DNA from: Burkholderiales bacterium
Lineage (GTDB): Bacteria > Pseudomonadota > Gammaproteobacteria > Burkholderiales > WYBJ01
DNA: 64,000 nucleotides
Assembly: GCA_022841915.1 (NCBI GenBank)
Contig: JALHQN010000009.1
Coordinates: 186,001-250,000, forward strand
Direction of reading: 5' to 3'
Shown in pieces: positions 42,754 through 51,933 of the stretch; position 1 is the first letter of the stretch; every line of letters starts with the position of its first letter. Both the position numbers and the translations under genes were made by a program. The notes under the pieces are model-generated. The model made no database searches. It saw nothing but the letters and a program-made list of their open reading frames with translations, and had not been told where the DNA came from.

Positions 42754-44954
42754 TGGCGCCGATGGCACGACTGCGTGTCCGGCTGCTGGGAGCGCTGCTG
42801 GCGCTCCCGGCGCTGGCGCAGGCACAGTCACAGGCGGAGGTCGAACTCCCCTCGGTGCAAGTCTTGTCCGACCGCGAAGGCACCGAGCAGGAGTTCGACA
42901 CCGCGCACACCACGCGAGTCACGGCACAGGACATCACCGACAAGCAGGTCAGGAACATCAAGGATTTGGTGCGCTACGAGCCCGGCGTGTCCGTGACGAA
43001 CCGACCCTCGCGCTTCGGCCTCTCCGGCTTCAACATCCGCGGCCTCGAGGACAATCGCATCCTGATGCAGATCGACGGGGTACGCATGCCGGACACCTTC
43101 GTCATCGGCGGCTTCAGCAACGCCTCGCGCGACATGGTCGATGTCGAGCTGCTGCAGGCCATAGAGATCGAGCGTGGCACGGGATCCGCAAGACGCGGAT
43201 CGGATGCGCTCGGCGGCACCGTCTCCTATGTCACCCCTCGCCCCGAGGATCTGCTGCGGGGTGGATCCCGGCACCTCAGTCTCAAATCGCTCTACCAGTC
43301 CGCCGACGAGCAAGCGGTCGGCGTCGCCACAGGCGCGGTGGGGAACGATATCGCCAGCATCCTCGTCCGCGGGGTACGGCGCTCGGGCCAGGAAACCGAG
43401 ACCAAGGGCGAGGTCGGTGGGCTGGGAATCCGGCGCACCATCGCCAACCCGCAGGCGCAGGACGTCGACGCCGCCCTGCTGAAGTTCGCCCTTACGCCTT
43501 TCGCGGGCTATCGAGCCGAAGTCGGTCTGGTGAAAACCGACCGCGACGTGCACACGCACGTACTGTCGGGCGTCGTCGGCGGCTTGGCCAGAGACATGAA
43601 CACTTGGGATCGCACCCGCTACGAAAAATGGTCGTTCGACCAGCGTTTCTCGGGTCTGGCGCTGGGCACGTTGGATCTCACGCTTTTCCGCCAGGACAGC
43701 AATACCGCGCAGTACACGCGCCAGGACAGGCGACCCACGGCCTCCCCGTTCTCCGAAGCGCTCTACCAGCGCTACTTCGACTTCAGTCAGGACACCGTCG
43801 GCGCGAGACTCGACATCGCCTCCCGGTTCGACGCGCTGGGCCACCATAGGCTCGACTGGGGTGCCGAATGGTCGCTCACGAAGACGCTGCAACTGCGCGA
43901 CGGCTATACCACGCGGCGCAACGGCACCACGACCCGCTCGGTCACCGTCGACGATTTCCCGACGCGCGACATGCCCCCGTCGGACACCCGGCGCGGGGCG
44001 CTCTTCGCGCAGAACGAATGGCATCCGAGCGAGGCATTCACCGTCATCGCCGGCGTGCGCTACGAGAACTATCGCCTGACGCCGAGGCCGGACGCCATCT
44101 ATCTCGCAAACACCGCCGCGGCGCCCGCCACCGGCGCGGCGTTCCGCAACGTCTCCCCCAAGCTCGGGGCGATCTGGCGTCTGGGCGCCGGCTATGCGCT
44201 CGCCGGCCAATATGCCGAGGGCTTTCGTCCCCCGCCGTACGATGACGTCAACATCGGCTTCGCCAATCTGGTCGGCGGATACACCGCGGTCCCCAACCCC
44301 GCCCTCAAGGCCGAAACCTCGCGCGGGGTGGAACTCTCCCTGCGACACCTGGACTCCAAGGGGTCGTGGGCGCTCACCGCATTCGACAACCGTTACCGCG
44401 ACTTCATCGAGACGATCCAACTCGACTGCCCGGGCGACCCGTCGTGTTCTGCGCTGGTGCCGCTGACCTTTCAGTCGCAGAACACCCCGAAGGTGCGCAT
44501 CTACGGCGTCGAGGCACGGATTTCCCGGGACCTCGCGCGAGGCTGGGCCGTTCGCGGCGCCTTCTCCTACGCCCGCGGCCGCAACGTCGATACCCGACAA
44601 CCGGTCTATAGCATCAATCCGGCGAGCGGCATGCTGGGGTTGATTCACACGCGCGGAAAGTTTCGCGGCGAAGTCTCGACCTCCTTCGCAACGGCCAAAC
44701 GCGCCGAGGACGCCCAAGGTTCCAATCGTCAGTTCCTGCCGCGCGGTTATAGCGTCGTCGACCTTCGCCTGGGCTGGAAATTCGCGAAAGACAGTCAGCT
44801 CGCTTTCGGCGTCTACAACGTCTTCGACCGGCTCTATTACCACTGGGCCGATGTTCCCGTGGCCGACATTCACATTCCAGATTCCCAGGCAGGGCCACAG
44901 CGCTATTCCCAACCGGGACGCAACTTCGCATTGACGCTCACCTACGCCTTTTGA
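42753..44954 (+). CDS. TonB-dependent heme/hemoglobin-type receptor
   Basis: A 733-residue outer-membrane receptor. Signal peptide (~24 residues), plug (residues ~60-170: GLSGFNIRGLEDNRILMQIDG), then a 22-stranded barrel ending in Phe (LTLTYAF). The family box FRPPPYDDVN near residue 490 corresponds to FRAP, and NPALKAETS near 515 to NPNL. The barrel His between these boxes that binds heme in HemR is not present here, nor is a plug His visible in the region. It is last in the heme operon. Hemoglobin or another hemoprotein is the expected ligand. Confidence 0.88.
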   Translation: MAPMARLRVRLLGALLALPALAQAQSQAEVELPSVQVLSDREGTEQEFDTAHTTRVTAQDITDKQVRNIKDLVRYEPGVSVTNRPSRFGLSGFNIRGLEDNRILMQIDGVRMPDTFVIGGFSNASRDMVDVELLQAIEIERGTGSARRGSDALGGTVSYVTPRPEDLLRGGSRHLSLKSLYQSADEQAVGVATGAVGNDIASILVRGVRRSGQETETKGEVGGLGIRRTIANPQAQDVDAALLKFALTPFAGYRAEVGLVKTDRDVHTHVLSGVVGGLARDMNTWDRTRYEKWSFDQRFSGLALGTLDLTLFRQDSNTAQYTRQDRRPTASPFSEALYQRYFDFSQDTVGARLDIASRFDALGHHRLDWGAEWSLTKTLQLRDGYTTRRNGTTTRSVTVDDFPTRDMPPSDTRRGALFAQNEWHPSEAFTVIAGVRYENYRLTPRPDAIYLANTAAAPATGAAFRNVSPKLGAIWRLGAGYALAGQYAEGFRPPPYDDVNIGFANLVGGYTAVPNPALKAETSRGVELSLRHLDSKGSWALTAFDNRYRDFIETIQLDCPGDPSCSALVPLTFQSQNTPKVRIYGVEARISRDLARGWAVRGAFSYARGRNVDTRQPVYSINPASGMLGLIHTRGKFRGEVSTSFATAKRAEDAQGSNRQFLPRGYSVVDLRLGWKFAKDSQLAFGVYNVFDRLYYHWADVPVADIHIPDSQAGPQRYSQPGRNFALTLTYAF

Positions 44955-45165
44955 TCATCGGCGCATCGCTACCAAGCACGAACAGGTCGCTCCTGGGTTC
45001 GCCGACTTGTGTCTGTGACCGCTCAGGCGTGTTCGCTATCGACGAAAGCGCCGCGTCACCGCTCTAAACATCTCTCGTGTCGCGGCTGCCATGCGCCTCA
45101 GCATTTCCCCCGGCGCCCATCAGCAGCCAGTTGACCATTCAGCAAGAAAGTACGAGCAAAGATTC
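44955..45165. other. Intergenic between heme receptor and siderophore receptor
   Basis: No gene or clear terminator is seen; the sequence is less GC-rich toward its right side, where the next promoter lies. Confidence 0.5.
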
Positions 45166-45207
45166 TGTTGCAACTGTGTTGCATCTGCGTATGGGGTGTG
45201 CTGTAAT
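45166..45207 (+). promoter_or_regulatory. Predicted promoter with tandem TGTTGCA boxes
   Basis: TTGCAT (-35, 45179-45184), 17-base spacer, TGTAAT (-10, 45202-45207) before the siderophore receptor. TGTTGCA occurs at 45166-45172 and 45177-45183, 11 bases apart, overlapping the -35; GTTGCAAC in the first copy is itself palindromic. Likely a regulator site; no clear Fur box was seen here. Confidence 0.5.
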
Positions 45208-45260
45208 CGATCCGACTGCAATTTAGCCCCACCGCTCCATTCGCTCTTGAGGAACTCCGA

Positions 45261-47399
45261 ATGACCGCGGCATCGCTCTTCCACGGCCTGCCAGGGGCCT
45301 TGATCCTGGCCGGTTTGCTCTCACAACAAGCCACGCTTGCGCAGGAGCCTGCGATACTGCCCGAGGTAGCCGTGCGCGGCGACCCCGGACGCTCCGGGGG
45401 CATCGGCCTAGATCAACCGACGTCGACGGGCACCCGGCTTGGTTTGAACCTGCGAGACATCCCGGCTTCCATTGAAGTCATCGAAGGCGAACAACTTCGC
45501 GAGCGCGGCGACTCTCGCGCCCAGGAGGCGGTGAGTCGCGCGACCGGCATCACCTGGATCGGCACGCCAGGAAACGGCGGCACCAGTTTGTCCGCGCGCG
45601 GCTTTGCCGGGCACGGCTCCGTGATGCAACTCTACGACGGCTCCCGCATGTACGTCGCCGCGGGTACGGTGACCTTCCCAGTCGACACATGGGCCTTCGA
45701 TCGGATCGAGGTCCTTAGGGGCCCTGCATCGGTGCTCTACGGTGAAGGTGCCATCGGCGCTGCAGTCAATTATGTCCCGAAGCGGCCGAGCCGCACACGC
45801 ATCGAGAGCGAAGCCTTCGTATCCTACGGTCGTTGGGACTCTGTCCGATGGGGGCTCGGCAGCGGCGGGCCGATTACCGACCGGGTTGCCTACCGAGTCG
45901 ACCTTTCCCACGGCACATCGAATGGCTGGGTGGACCGAGGCGAGGAAGAGCGCACCGTCGTTGCCGGCCAGCTCGCCTTCAAACTGACCCAGGACCTGAG
46001 CTTCACCCTGATGGCCGATGTCGCTCGCTCGCGCGATCCGCGGTACTGGGGCACGCCCAAGGTCAACGGGGTCGTCCCTGAAGCGCTTCGCTTCAGCAAT
46101 TTCAACGTCGTCGACAGCGTCATTCGCTACGACGACGCCTGGCTGCGCAGCCGTTTCGAGTGGCGCGCCACGCCGCAACTGCTGCTGCGCAACGAGACGT
46201 ATCGCCTGACCTCCGATCGCCTTTGGCGCAATCTCGAGAACTACACCTATCAGCCCGCGACCGGACTCGTCCGGCGGACTTCGTATTTCGAGACCGGTCA
46301 CGACATCGTACAGATCGGAAACCGGTTCGATGCGGCGATCGACGGTTCGATCGGCGGACTGAAGAATCGGATCGTCGTTGGCGTCGACGTAAACCGCATC
46401 ACCTTCAAGCGGCCGGGCAGGACGACTCCCACCGCCTCTAGCGACGTCGATCCTTACGCATTCGCACCGGGCGCGTTCAACGAATCCAATCCTTTCGTGA
46501 ACGTGCGCCAGCAGATCGAAACCCGCCAGGTCGCGCTGTTTGCCGAGGATGCACTCGACCTGACCAAGCGGCTGAAGCTCGTCGGCGGCCTGCGGCACGA
46601 GCGCATGGACATCCATCGCGAGGATTACGTCCCCCCCGGACCGACTTTCGACAAGCGCTTCGCACCGACCACCTGGCGCATGGGCGCCGTGTACGCCCTC
46701 ACGCCCGCCCTCTCCGTGTACGGTCAGTATGCCACCGGCGTCGACCCGCTCGGTTCGCTCGTCACCACCAGCGTCGCAGAGGCTGCGTTCGACCTTGCCA
46801 AGGGGCGGCAAGTCGAGGTCGGGCTCAAGCAGGCGTTCCTGCGCGGGCGCGGCGAATGGTCCGCTGCTTTCTACGACATCGAGAAGCGCAATCTGCTCAC
46901 GCGCGATCCGATGAATCCGACGATCAGTCGACAGATCGGTCAGCAGTCCTCTCGCGGCTTGGAGGTCGCCCTGGGGGTGGAATTCGCGCCGCGCTGGATA
47001 CTCGATGCCAATCTCGCCGTGCTCCGGGCTCGCTTCGACCGTTTCGATGAGCAGGTCGGCGCCTCCACGGTGTCGCGGGCGGGAAACCTTCCGCCGAACG
47101 TGCCCGAAAGCGTGGCGAACGCCTGGCTCTCTCACCGCATCGGCGGCGGCTGGCGAGCCGGCGTGGGCATGCGATACGTCGGCCAGCGCTTCGCGAACAA
47201 CGCCAACACGATCGCCCTGGCAAAGTACACCGTCTGGGACGGCTACCTCGAATACAAGCTGGCGGCGGACACGACACTGACGCTGCGGTTGCGCAACGCC
47301 TTCGACCGGCTCTACGAGGTGAGTCCATACAACGCCGGCAACCAGTCGATTCTCGGCGAACCGCGCTCGATCGCGCTGTCGCTGTACACGCGCTTCTGA
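45261..47399 (+). CDS. TonB-dependent siderophore-type receptor
   Basis: A 712-residue outer-membrane receptor of the FhuA/FpvA-like class. Signal peptide (cut near ATLAQE), plug with IPASIEVIEGEQLRERG, GTSLSARGFAG and RIEVLRGPASVLYGEGAIGAAVNYVPK, then barrel ending ALSLYTRF. GAGGAACTCC precedes the ATG. It imports a ferric siderophore with TonB energy. It is followed 16 bases later by a PepSY protein, a frequent partner in iron-siderophore reduction. Confidence 0.93.
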   Translation: MTAASLFHGLPGALILAGLLSQQATLAQEPAILPEVAVRGDPGRSGGIGLDQPTSTGTRLGLNLRDIPASIEVIEGEQLRERGDSRAQEAVSRATGITWIGTPGNGGTSLSARGFAGHGSVMQLYDGSRMYVAAGTVTFPVDTWAFDRIEVLRGPASVLYGEGAIGAAVNYVPKRPSRTRIESEAFVSYGRWDSVRWGLGSGGPITDRVAYRVDLSHGTSNGWVDRGEEERTVVAGQLAFKLTQDLSFTLMADVARSRDPRYWGTPKVNGVVPEALRFSNFNVVDSVIRYDDAWLRSRFEWRATPQLLLRNETYRLTSDRLWRNLENYTYQPATGLVRRTSYFETGHDIVQIGNRFDAAIDGSIGGLKNRIVVGVDVNRITFKRPGRTTPTASSDVDPYAFAPGAFNESNPFVNVRQQIETRQVALFAEDALDLTKRLKLVGGLRHERMDIHREDYVPPGPTFDKRFAPTTWRMGAVYALTPALSVYGQYATGVDPLGSLVTTSVAEAAFDLAKGRQVEVGLKQAFLRGRGEWSAAFYDIEKRNLLTRDPMNPTISRQIGQQSSRGLEVALGVEFAPRWILDANLAVLRARFDRFDEQVGASTVSRAGNLPPNVPESVANAWLSHRIGGGWRAGVGMRYVGQRFANNANTIALAKYTVWDGYLEYKLAADTTLTLRLRNAFDRLYEVSPYNAGNQSILGEPRSIALSLYTRF

Positions 47400-47415
47400 G
47401 GCGCTCCCCTCGTCG

Positions 47416-48963
47416 ATGTCCTGGAAGCGCGCCCTGTACCTCATACATCGATGGGCAGGCATCGGGCTTTGCTTGCTGTTCGCGATGTGGTTCGCTACCG
47501 GCATTGTCATGATGTACGTGCCGTTCCCGAATCTCGATCCGATCGAGAGGTATGCTGGCCTCGAACCCATCGATGGGAACCGCGTCAATGTCGCGGTCGT
47601 GTCGGCTCTGGCCGCGGCGAGCATCGACGAGGTTCCGCAGCGAGTTCGGATGACGACTGTGTTGGGACGCCCAGCGCTTCATTTCCTGCCGAAGCATGGT
47701 GGATGGGTCACCGTATTCGTCGACACTGGCGAGCGCCTTCAGTCGATTCATGACGCCCAAGCGGCCGAGGCTGTCACCCGCTTCCGAGCCGGATATGAGC
47801 CAGAATACCGTGAACGTCTGGCTCTGGATCAATGGACGGTATCGGGAGGACTGCGCCCCTTTCTGCCGCTGCACCGTGTAGCCCTGGGCGATTCGCTGGG
47901 AACCGAGTACTACGTGTCGGATCGCACCGGAGAGATCGTTCGCGACACGAGTCGACGCGAGCGTGTATGGAACTGGCTGGGCGCGAATCTGCACTGGATT
48001 TATCCCCTCGTTCTGGTGCGTCATCGGGCAGTCTGGCACGAGGTCGTCGTCTGGCTGTCGCTGGCCGGCACCCTGGCCGCGGTGACCGGCATCGTCGCCG
48101 GCCTTTCGCGCTGGCGATCTCGCAAGCCGTACAAGAACGGGAGCCGTTCTCCCTATCGCGGTTGGATGCGCTGGCATCATTGGTTGGGGCTCGTATCCGG
48201 TGTCTTCGTGCTGACCTGGATTTTCAGCGGCTTGATGTCCATGAACCCATGGCAACTTTTCCCGCCGAGAACACCCTCCCCTGATGAGATATCCCGCTAC
48301 CGTGGCGGCAATCTGATCGCGCCCGATGTTTCCCGTGATCTGGGCAATTCATTGCGTGATCATGACACGCTCGTGTACGAGGTTGAACTGCAGCGATTCG
48401 ATGGCCGACCGTACTATGTATTCCGAACGGGACCCCGGCAGAGCGTGGCTTATGCCGCCGACGAAACGACGCCAGGTTTCGAACAGTTCGACCGCCGCCT
48501 GCTTCTGGCCAGGGCCGCCACGCTGATGCCGGGCTCGCGCGTGATTCAAGACGACTGGCTGACCGCGCATGATGCTTACTGGTATGCGCGCGAAAACCTC
48601 GGTCGGCTGCGCACACTGCCTGTGCTCCGAGTGCGCTTCGATGACAGCGAATCGACGTGGTATCACATCGATCCGGCCAGCGGGCAGGTTCTCGATCGCC
48701 TGACACGCGCCAACCGCACCCAGCGCTGGCTATACAACGGTTTGCACAGCCTCGATTTCGGATTCCTGTTGCGCAACCGACCGGCCTGGGACATCGTGGT
48801 CATCGGATTGAGTCTCGCCGGATTCTCGCTATCCATCACCGCAGTCGTGGTTGCGTGGCGGCGCTTGTGGCGACGTTCGCCAGCACGCCGCAGCATCCAC
48901 GTTGACAAGCACACTGACGAGCGGGTCTCGAAAGGAGAGTTGGAAGGCGGCACGCAGGCATAG
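47416..48963 (+). CDS. PepSY-domain membrane protein (siderophore-iron reductase-like)
   Basis: A 515-residue inner-membrane protein with four to five membrane helices: residues ~8-35 (LIHRWAGIGLCLLFAMWFATG), ~195-230, ~250-275 (MRWHHWLGLVSGVFVLTWIFSG) and ~455-485. Helix-borne His residues (HRW, RWHHW, HSLDF) suit heme binding. It has periplasmic PepSY loops (FRAGYEPEYRERLALDQW, ADETTPGFEQFDRRLLLARA). Family members reduce ferric siderophores in the periplasm. It is cotranscribed with the TonB receptor. Confidence 0.88.
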   Translation: MSWKRALYLIHRWAGIGLCLLFAMWFATGIVMMYVPFPNLDPIERYAGLEPIDGNRVNVAVVSALAAASIDEVPQRVRMTTVLGRPALHFLPKHGGWVTVFVDTGERLQSIHDAQAAEAVTRFRAGYEPEYRERLALDQWTVSGGLRPFLPLHRVALGDSLGTEYYVSDRTGEIVRDTSRRERVWNWLGANLHWIYPLVLVRHRAVWHEVVVWLSLAGTLAAVTGIVAGLSRWRSRKPYKNGSRSPYRGWMRWHHWLGLVSGVFVLTWIFSGLMSMNPWQLFPPRTPSPDEISRYRGGNLIAPDVSRDLGNSLRDHDTLVYEVELQRFDGRPYYVFRTGPRQSVAYAADETTPGFEQFDRRLLLARAATLMPGSRVIQDDWLTAHDAYWYARENLGRLRTLPVLRVRFDDSESTWYHIDPASGQVLDRLTRANRTQRWLYNGLHSLDFGFLLRNRPAWDIVVIGLSLAGFSLSITAVVVAWRRLWRRSPARRSIHVDKHTDERVSKGELEGGTQA

Positions 48964-49337
48964 CTTCTCGGAGGCCGATCCGAACCGGGAAGATCACCGC
49001 TTCGTTCGCTCCGCGGGCGCTTCCGGCCGGCGCGACGGCCGCCTTCGCCCCTGAACCTGACGGGGAATCGGGAGCGTGGCCACAAGTTCCTCAACATCGA
49101 CACGGCAACCTGCAGCGGCCGCGCCTCCGGATCCCTACGGTAGCGGCAACGCCTCGGGATTCTCAGTGCACCTGAGCAGCGCGGTCTGCCCGTCGGCCTC
49201 GCCCACGACCGCTTCCGCAACCTCGGTCGAACGGACCATGCTCGCCGCCTCTGGCCGATACAATCCTGTCATTCAGACCGGGCAGAATTGCCACCGATTG
49301 CTCGAACATCCGAATCACGTTTCCGGAGACACGACCG
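48964..49337. other. Intergenic before alkaline phosphatase gene
   Basis: 374 bases with only short frames lacking coding character. No clear promoter was identified. GGAGAC lies seven to eight bases before the phosphatase ATG. Confidence 0.5.
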
Positions 49338-51053
49338 ATGGCTACCCGGCGCATCCTTCCATCGCTGATCTTGGCTGCGGGTATGTTCGTGTCGCCGCTC
49401 GCGCAAGCCGGTGACGCACGCAATGTCATCCTCATGATTGCCGACGGCGCCGGTCCGAGCACGTGGCTCGCCGCCAATCAGTGGCAATTCGGCGCGGCGG
49501 CGAACACGGCACCGTCATTCATGCAGGGGTATCAGGGAGGAGCGTTCGCGCAGCATTGGGTGGCAACATACAGTGGCCATACCATGCCGTTGCCGCCCGG
49601 CCAGTCCGACGTTCGCCTCGGTCTGCCTGCCGGCAGTCTGCCCGCCGTGCTCCCGCAGCTCTGGAACGAGCTCCCTCTGCCGCAATCCGGCTCGTACGAT
49701 CCTGTCCGCGCCAACGACACCTCGATCGGCGCGGTGCGCGTGTGGGCCAACAGCAACGGTTCGCTGCTCGGGGATCGGGGGCCGAGAGTGGATCTCACAC
49801 CGGTCGCAACCAACCCACCGACGGTCCAGTTCCTCGCCAACCAGCTCGAGGCATCAGGGACGGTCCGTCCCCATCTCGACCAGGGACCGCGTGCCTACGA
49901 TTACCTGATCTGGAACAGCACGACAGACAGCGCGGCTGCGGCCACCGCGATGGCCAGCGGCGTGCGCAGCTACAACTCCGCCATCAACTACACGCTCGAT
50001 GGCGCGCCCGCGCCCTTCATCACGCAACAGGTCAAGGCGCTCGGCAAGGGCGCAGGCGTGGTCACGACCAAGCCTTTCACGGATGCCACGCCAGCCGCCT
50101 TCGGCACACAGAACGACTTCCGGGACAACGAACCGGCAATCTCGGATGCCCTGATCCGCAATGGTCTGCTCGACGTGATCATCACTCCGGGCCATCCCGA
50201 ATTCGGCAGCGGTGGCGTACCTCGAACGCCGAGCTTCGGCACGATCTCGCAGACGAACCTCAGCGGGCTGCGCGACGGTTCTCTGGGCTGGACCCTGGTC
50301 GATTCGGCGGCCGGACTGGAAGCCATCGGCAAGGGGACACAAGCCGCCCCGAACAAGCTTTTCGGGCTCGTTCCCGTGGCGAGCGCGCTCAATAGCCGCG
50401 ACACGACGGGGCAGACCAACGCCTACGACCCGCGCATTCACGTCGAGGGCAACCTGCCCGAAGGCGTGGTTCCCTTCGTCATGCCGGATCTCGACACGCT
50501 TTCCATGGCCGCAATCCGGTCGCTGGCTCAGAATCCCAACGGCTTCTTCCTCATGATCGAGGGGGCGAGCGTGGACTCCGCAGCGCACGCGAACAATCTG
50601 CCGCAACTGATCGAGGAGATGCTCGCGTTCAACCGTGCGGTCGGATCGGTGGTCGACTGGATCGAAACGCACAGTTCGTGGAGCGAAACCCTCCTTATCG
50701 TGACCAGCGACCATGGAAACGGCCTGTTCCTCGGTCCGCAAAGCGATGCGGTCGCCTTCCAGGATCCCCTGGCTGGTGAACCCGGCACTTTGCCGGAAGG
50801 GATTTTCTGGACGACCAATCACACCAATGAGCTGCTCCCGCTATGGGCGCGCGGGCCTGGCAGCGAATTGCTCGCATCCTTCGTTGAAGGGTTCGATCCG
50901 CGTCGCGGCGAATACATGCATCTCGTAGATATCAACGCAGTCATGAGCGCGAGTCTTTCCGCCCCCATCCCCGAACCATCCGCATGGGCGCTCACCCTCG
51001 CCGGGCTGGCCTTGATCACGATCAGAGCCCGGCGGCGGCGCGCACAACCATAG
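49338..51053 (+). CDS. PEP-CTERM-anchored alkaline phosphatase (PhoA family)
   Basis: 571 residues. Signal peptide (cut near LAQAGD). The alkaline-phosphatase core has VILMIADGAG (first metal Asp), catalytic Ser in TTDSAAAATAMASG, metal residues in FLMIEGASVDSAAHANN, SDHGNG and TNHTNELLPLW. The anchor IPEPSAWALTLAGLALITI then RARRRR is a PEP-CTERM (IPEP variant). The enzyme would release phosphate from organic esters at the surface. It lies beside iron-uptake genes; co-regulation is not shown. The length is usual for large bacterial PhoA with insertions. Confidence 0.9.
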   Translation: MATRRILPSLILAAGMFVSPLAQAGDARNVILMIADGAGPSTWLAANQWQFGAAANTAPSFMQGYQGGAFAQHWVATYSGHTMPLPPGQSDVRLGLPAGSLPAVLPQLWNELPLPQSGSYDPVRANDTSIGAVRVWANSNGSLLGDRGPRVDLTPVATNPPTVQFLANQLEASGTVRPHLDQGPRAYDYLIWNSTTDSAAAATAMASGVRSYNSAINYTLDGAPAPFITQQVKALGKGAGVVTTKPFTDATPAAFGTQNDFRDNEPAISDALIRNGLLDVIITPGHPEFGSGGVPRTPSFGTISQTNLSGLRDGSLGWTLVDSAAGLEAIGKGTQAAPNKLFGLVPVASALNSRDTTGQTNAYDPRIHVEGNLPEGVVPFVMPDLDTLSMAAIRSLAQNPNGFFLMIEGASVDSAAHANNLPQLIEEMLAFNRAVGSVVDWIETHSSWSETLLIVTSDHGNGLFLGPQSDAVAFQDPLAGEPGTLPEGIFWTTNHTNELLPLWARGPGSELLASFVEGFDPRRGEYMHLVDINAVMSASLSAPIPEPSAWALTLAGLALITIRARRRRAQP

Positions 51054-51094
51054 AAAAACGCACTGTCGACGCACCGAGCCGCGTGATGCGCACA

Positions 51095-51112
51095 GGGCCT
51101 GCCTGAAGGCCC
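51095..51112 (+). terminator. Short hairpin after phosphatase gene
   Basis: GGGCCT, six-base loop, AGGCCC forms a perfect 6-bp stem 42 bases after the stop. It has no T-tract; weak support. Nothing else is seen in 51054-51345. Confidence 0.3.
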
Positions 51113-51345
51113 GCAGGGGGCACATTGAAGGCCGACGCGCATCGTCGAACCGAATGGAGCACACGCCCCCCGCGTGTTTCCACCGAACGCTGGCGGTCAT
51201 CTCCTTATCCGCCCGACATGCATCCGGGACTTCCGGCTTCCGCCGCGCGCCCGTGCATGATGCATCACCAATCCCCTCCTGCCCATGGATCCGCCTGGCT
51301 GCCTTGGCTAAAGGCGACTCGTGACGCCGTCGTTACAGCCGGACC

Positions 51346-51933
51346 ATGCAAGCGAAACCATCCCTGCGCGGCGATGGGGCGCGCACGCGCCTCCTCGCCC
51401 TGTGCCTGCTCGCCGCCACCGCCTGGAGCGGGGAGCCGCATGCGACGGAACCGAAGATGGCGTCTGATCCGCAGACCCGTGTGGCCCGCTGGCAAGCACT
51501 GTTGCGTCAACCCGGACTGGACGATTGGGACAAACTGATCCGCGTCAATCGATTCTTCAACCAGCTGCGCCAGCAGGACGATCGGCTCACGTGGGGCATG
51601 AACGACTACTGGGCATCGCCCGAAGAGTTGCTGCGTGCCGGGGCTGGCGACTGCGAAGATTTCGCGATCGCGAAGTATCAGACGCTGCTCGCCTTGGGCC
51701 TAGCCGCCGAGCAGCTCCGACTCGTTACGACACGGGCCTACTCGCCGCGCAAGCGCACGATCGAGCGCCACATGGTGCTGACGTTCCAGGCATCGCCGGG
51801 CGCGACCGTATGGGTGCTGGACAATCTCGTTCCGGAGATCGTGGCACTCGACATGCGCCACGATCTCGCACGCATCCAGACTGTCGCGGGTTCGCTGGCT
51901 CAAGGCGAGCGGCACACCAGAACCGAGGAGTAG
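51346..51933 (+). CDS. LapG-like periplasmic transglutaminase-like cysteine protease
   Basis: A 195-residue bacterial transglutaminase-like cysteine proteinase (BTLCP). Signal peptide ~1-34. The catalytic triad is visible: Cys103 in GAGDCEDFAIAKY, His142 in ERHMVLTF, Asp159 in WVLDNLV. LapG cleaves the N-terminus of giant LapA-type adhesins to release biofilm cells under LapD/c-di-GMP control. No lapD or lapA is in the window. The last 34 bases overlap the convergent methyltransferase gene. Confidence 0.88.
   Translation: MQAKPSLRGDGARTRLLALCLLAATAWSGEPHATEPKMASDPQTRVARWQALLRQPGLDDWDKLIRVNRFFNQLRQQDDRLTWGMNDYWASPEELLRAGAGDCEDFAIAKYQTLLALGLAAEQLRLVTTRAYSPRKRTIERHMVLTFQASPGATVWVLDNLVPEIVALDMRHDLARIQTVAGSLAQGERHTRTEE

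Noticed and set aside
42828-44912. Long antisense frame over the heme receptor
   Set aside because: No signal peptide or known motif; the plus-strand frame has plug and barrel hallmarks. The same holds for the antisense frames over 45408-47624, 934-2286 and 3094-5157.
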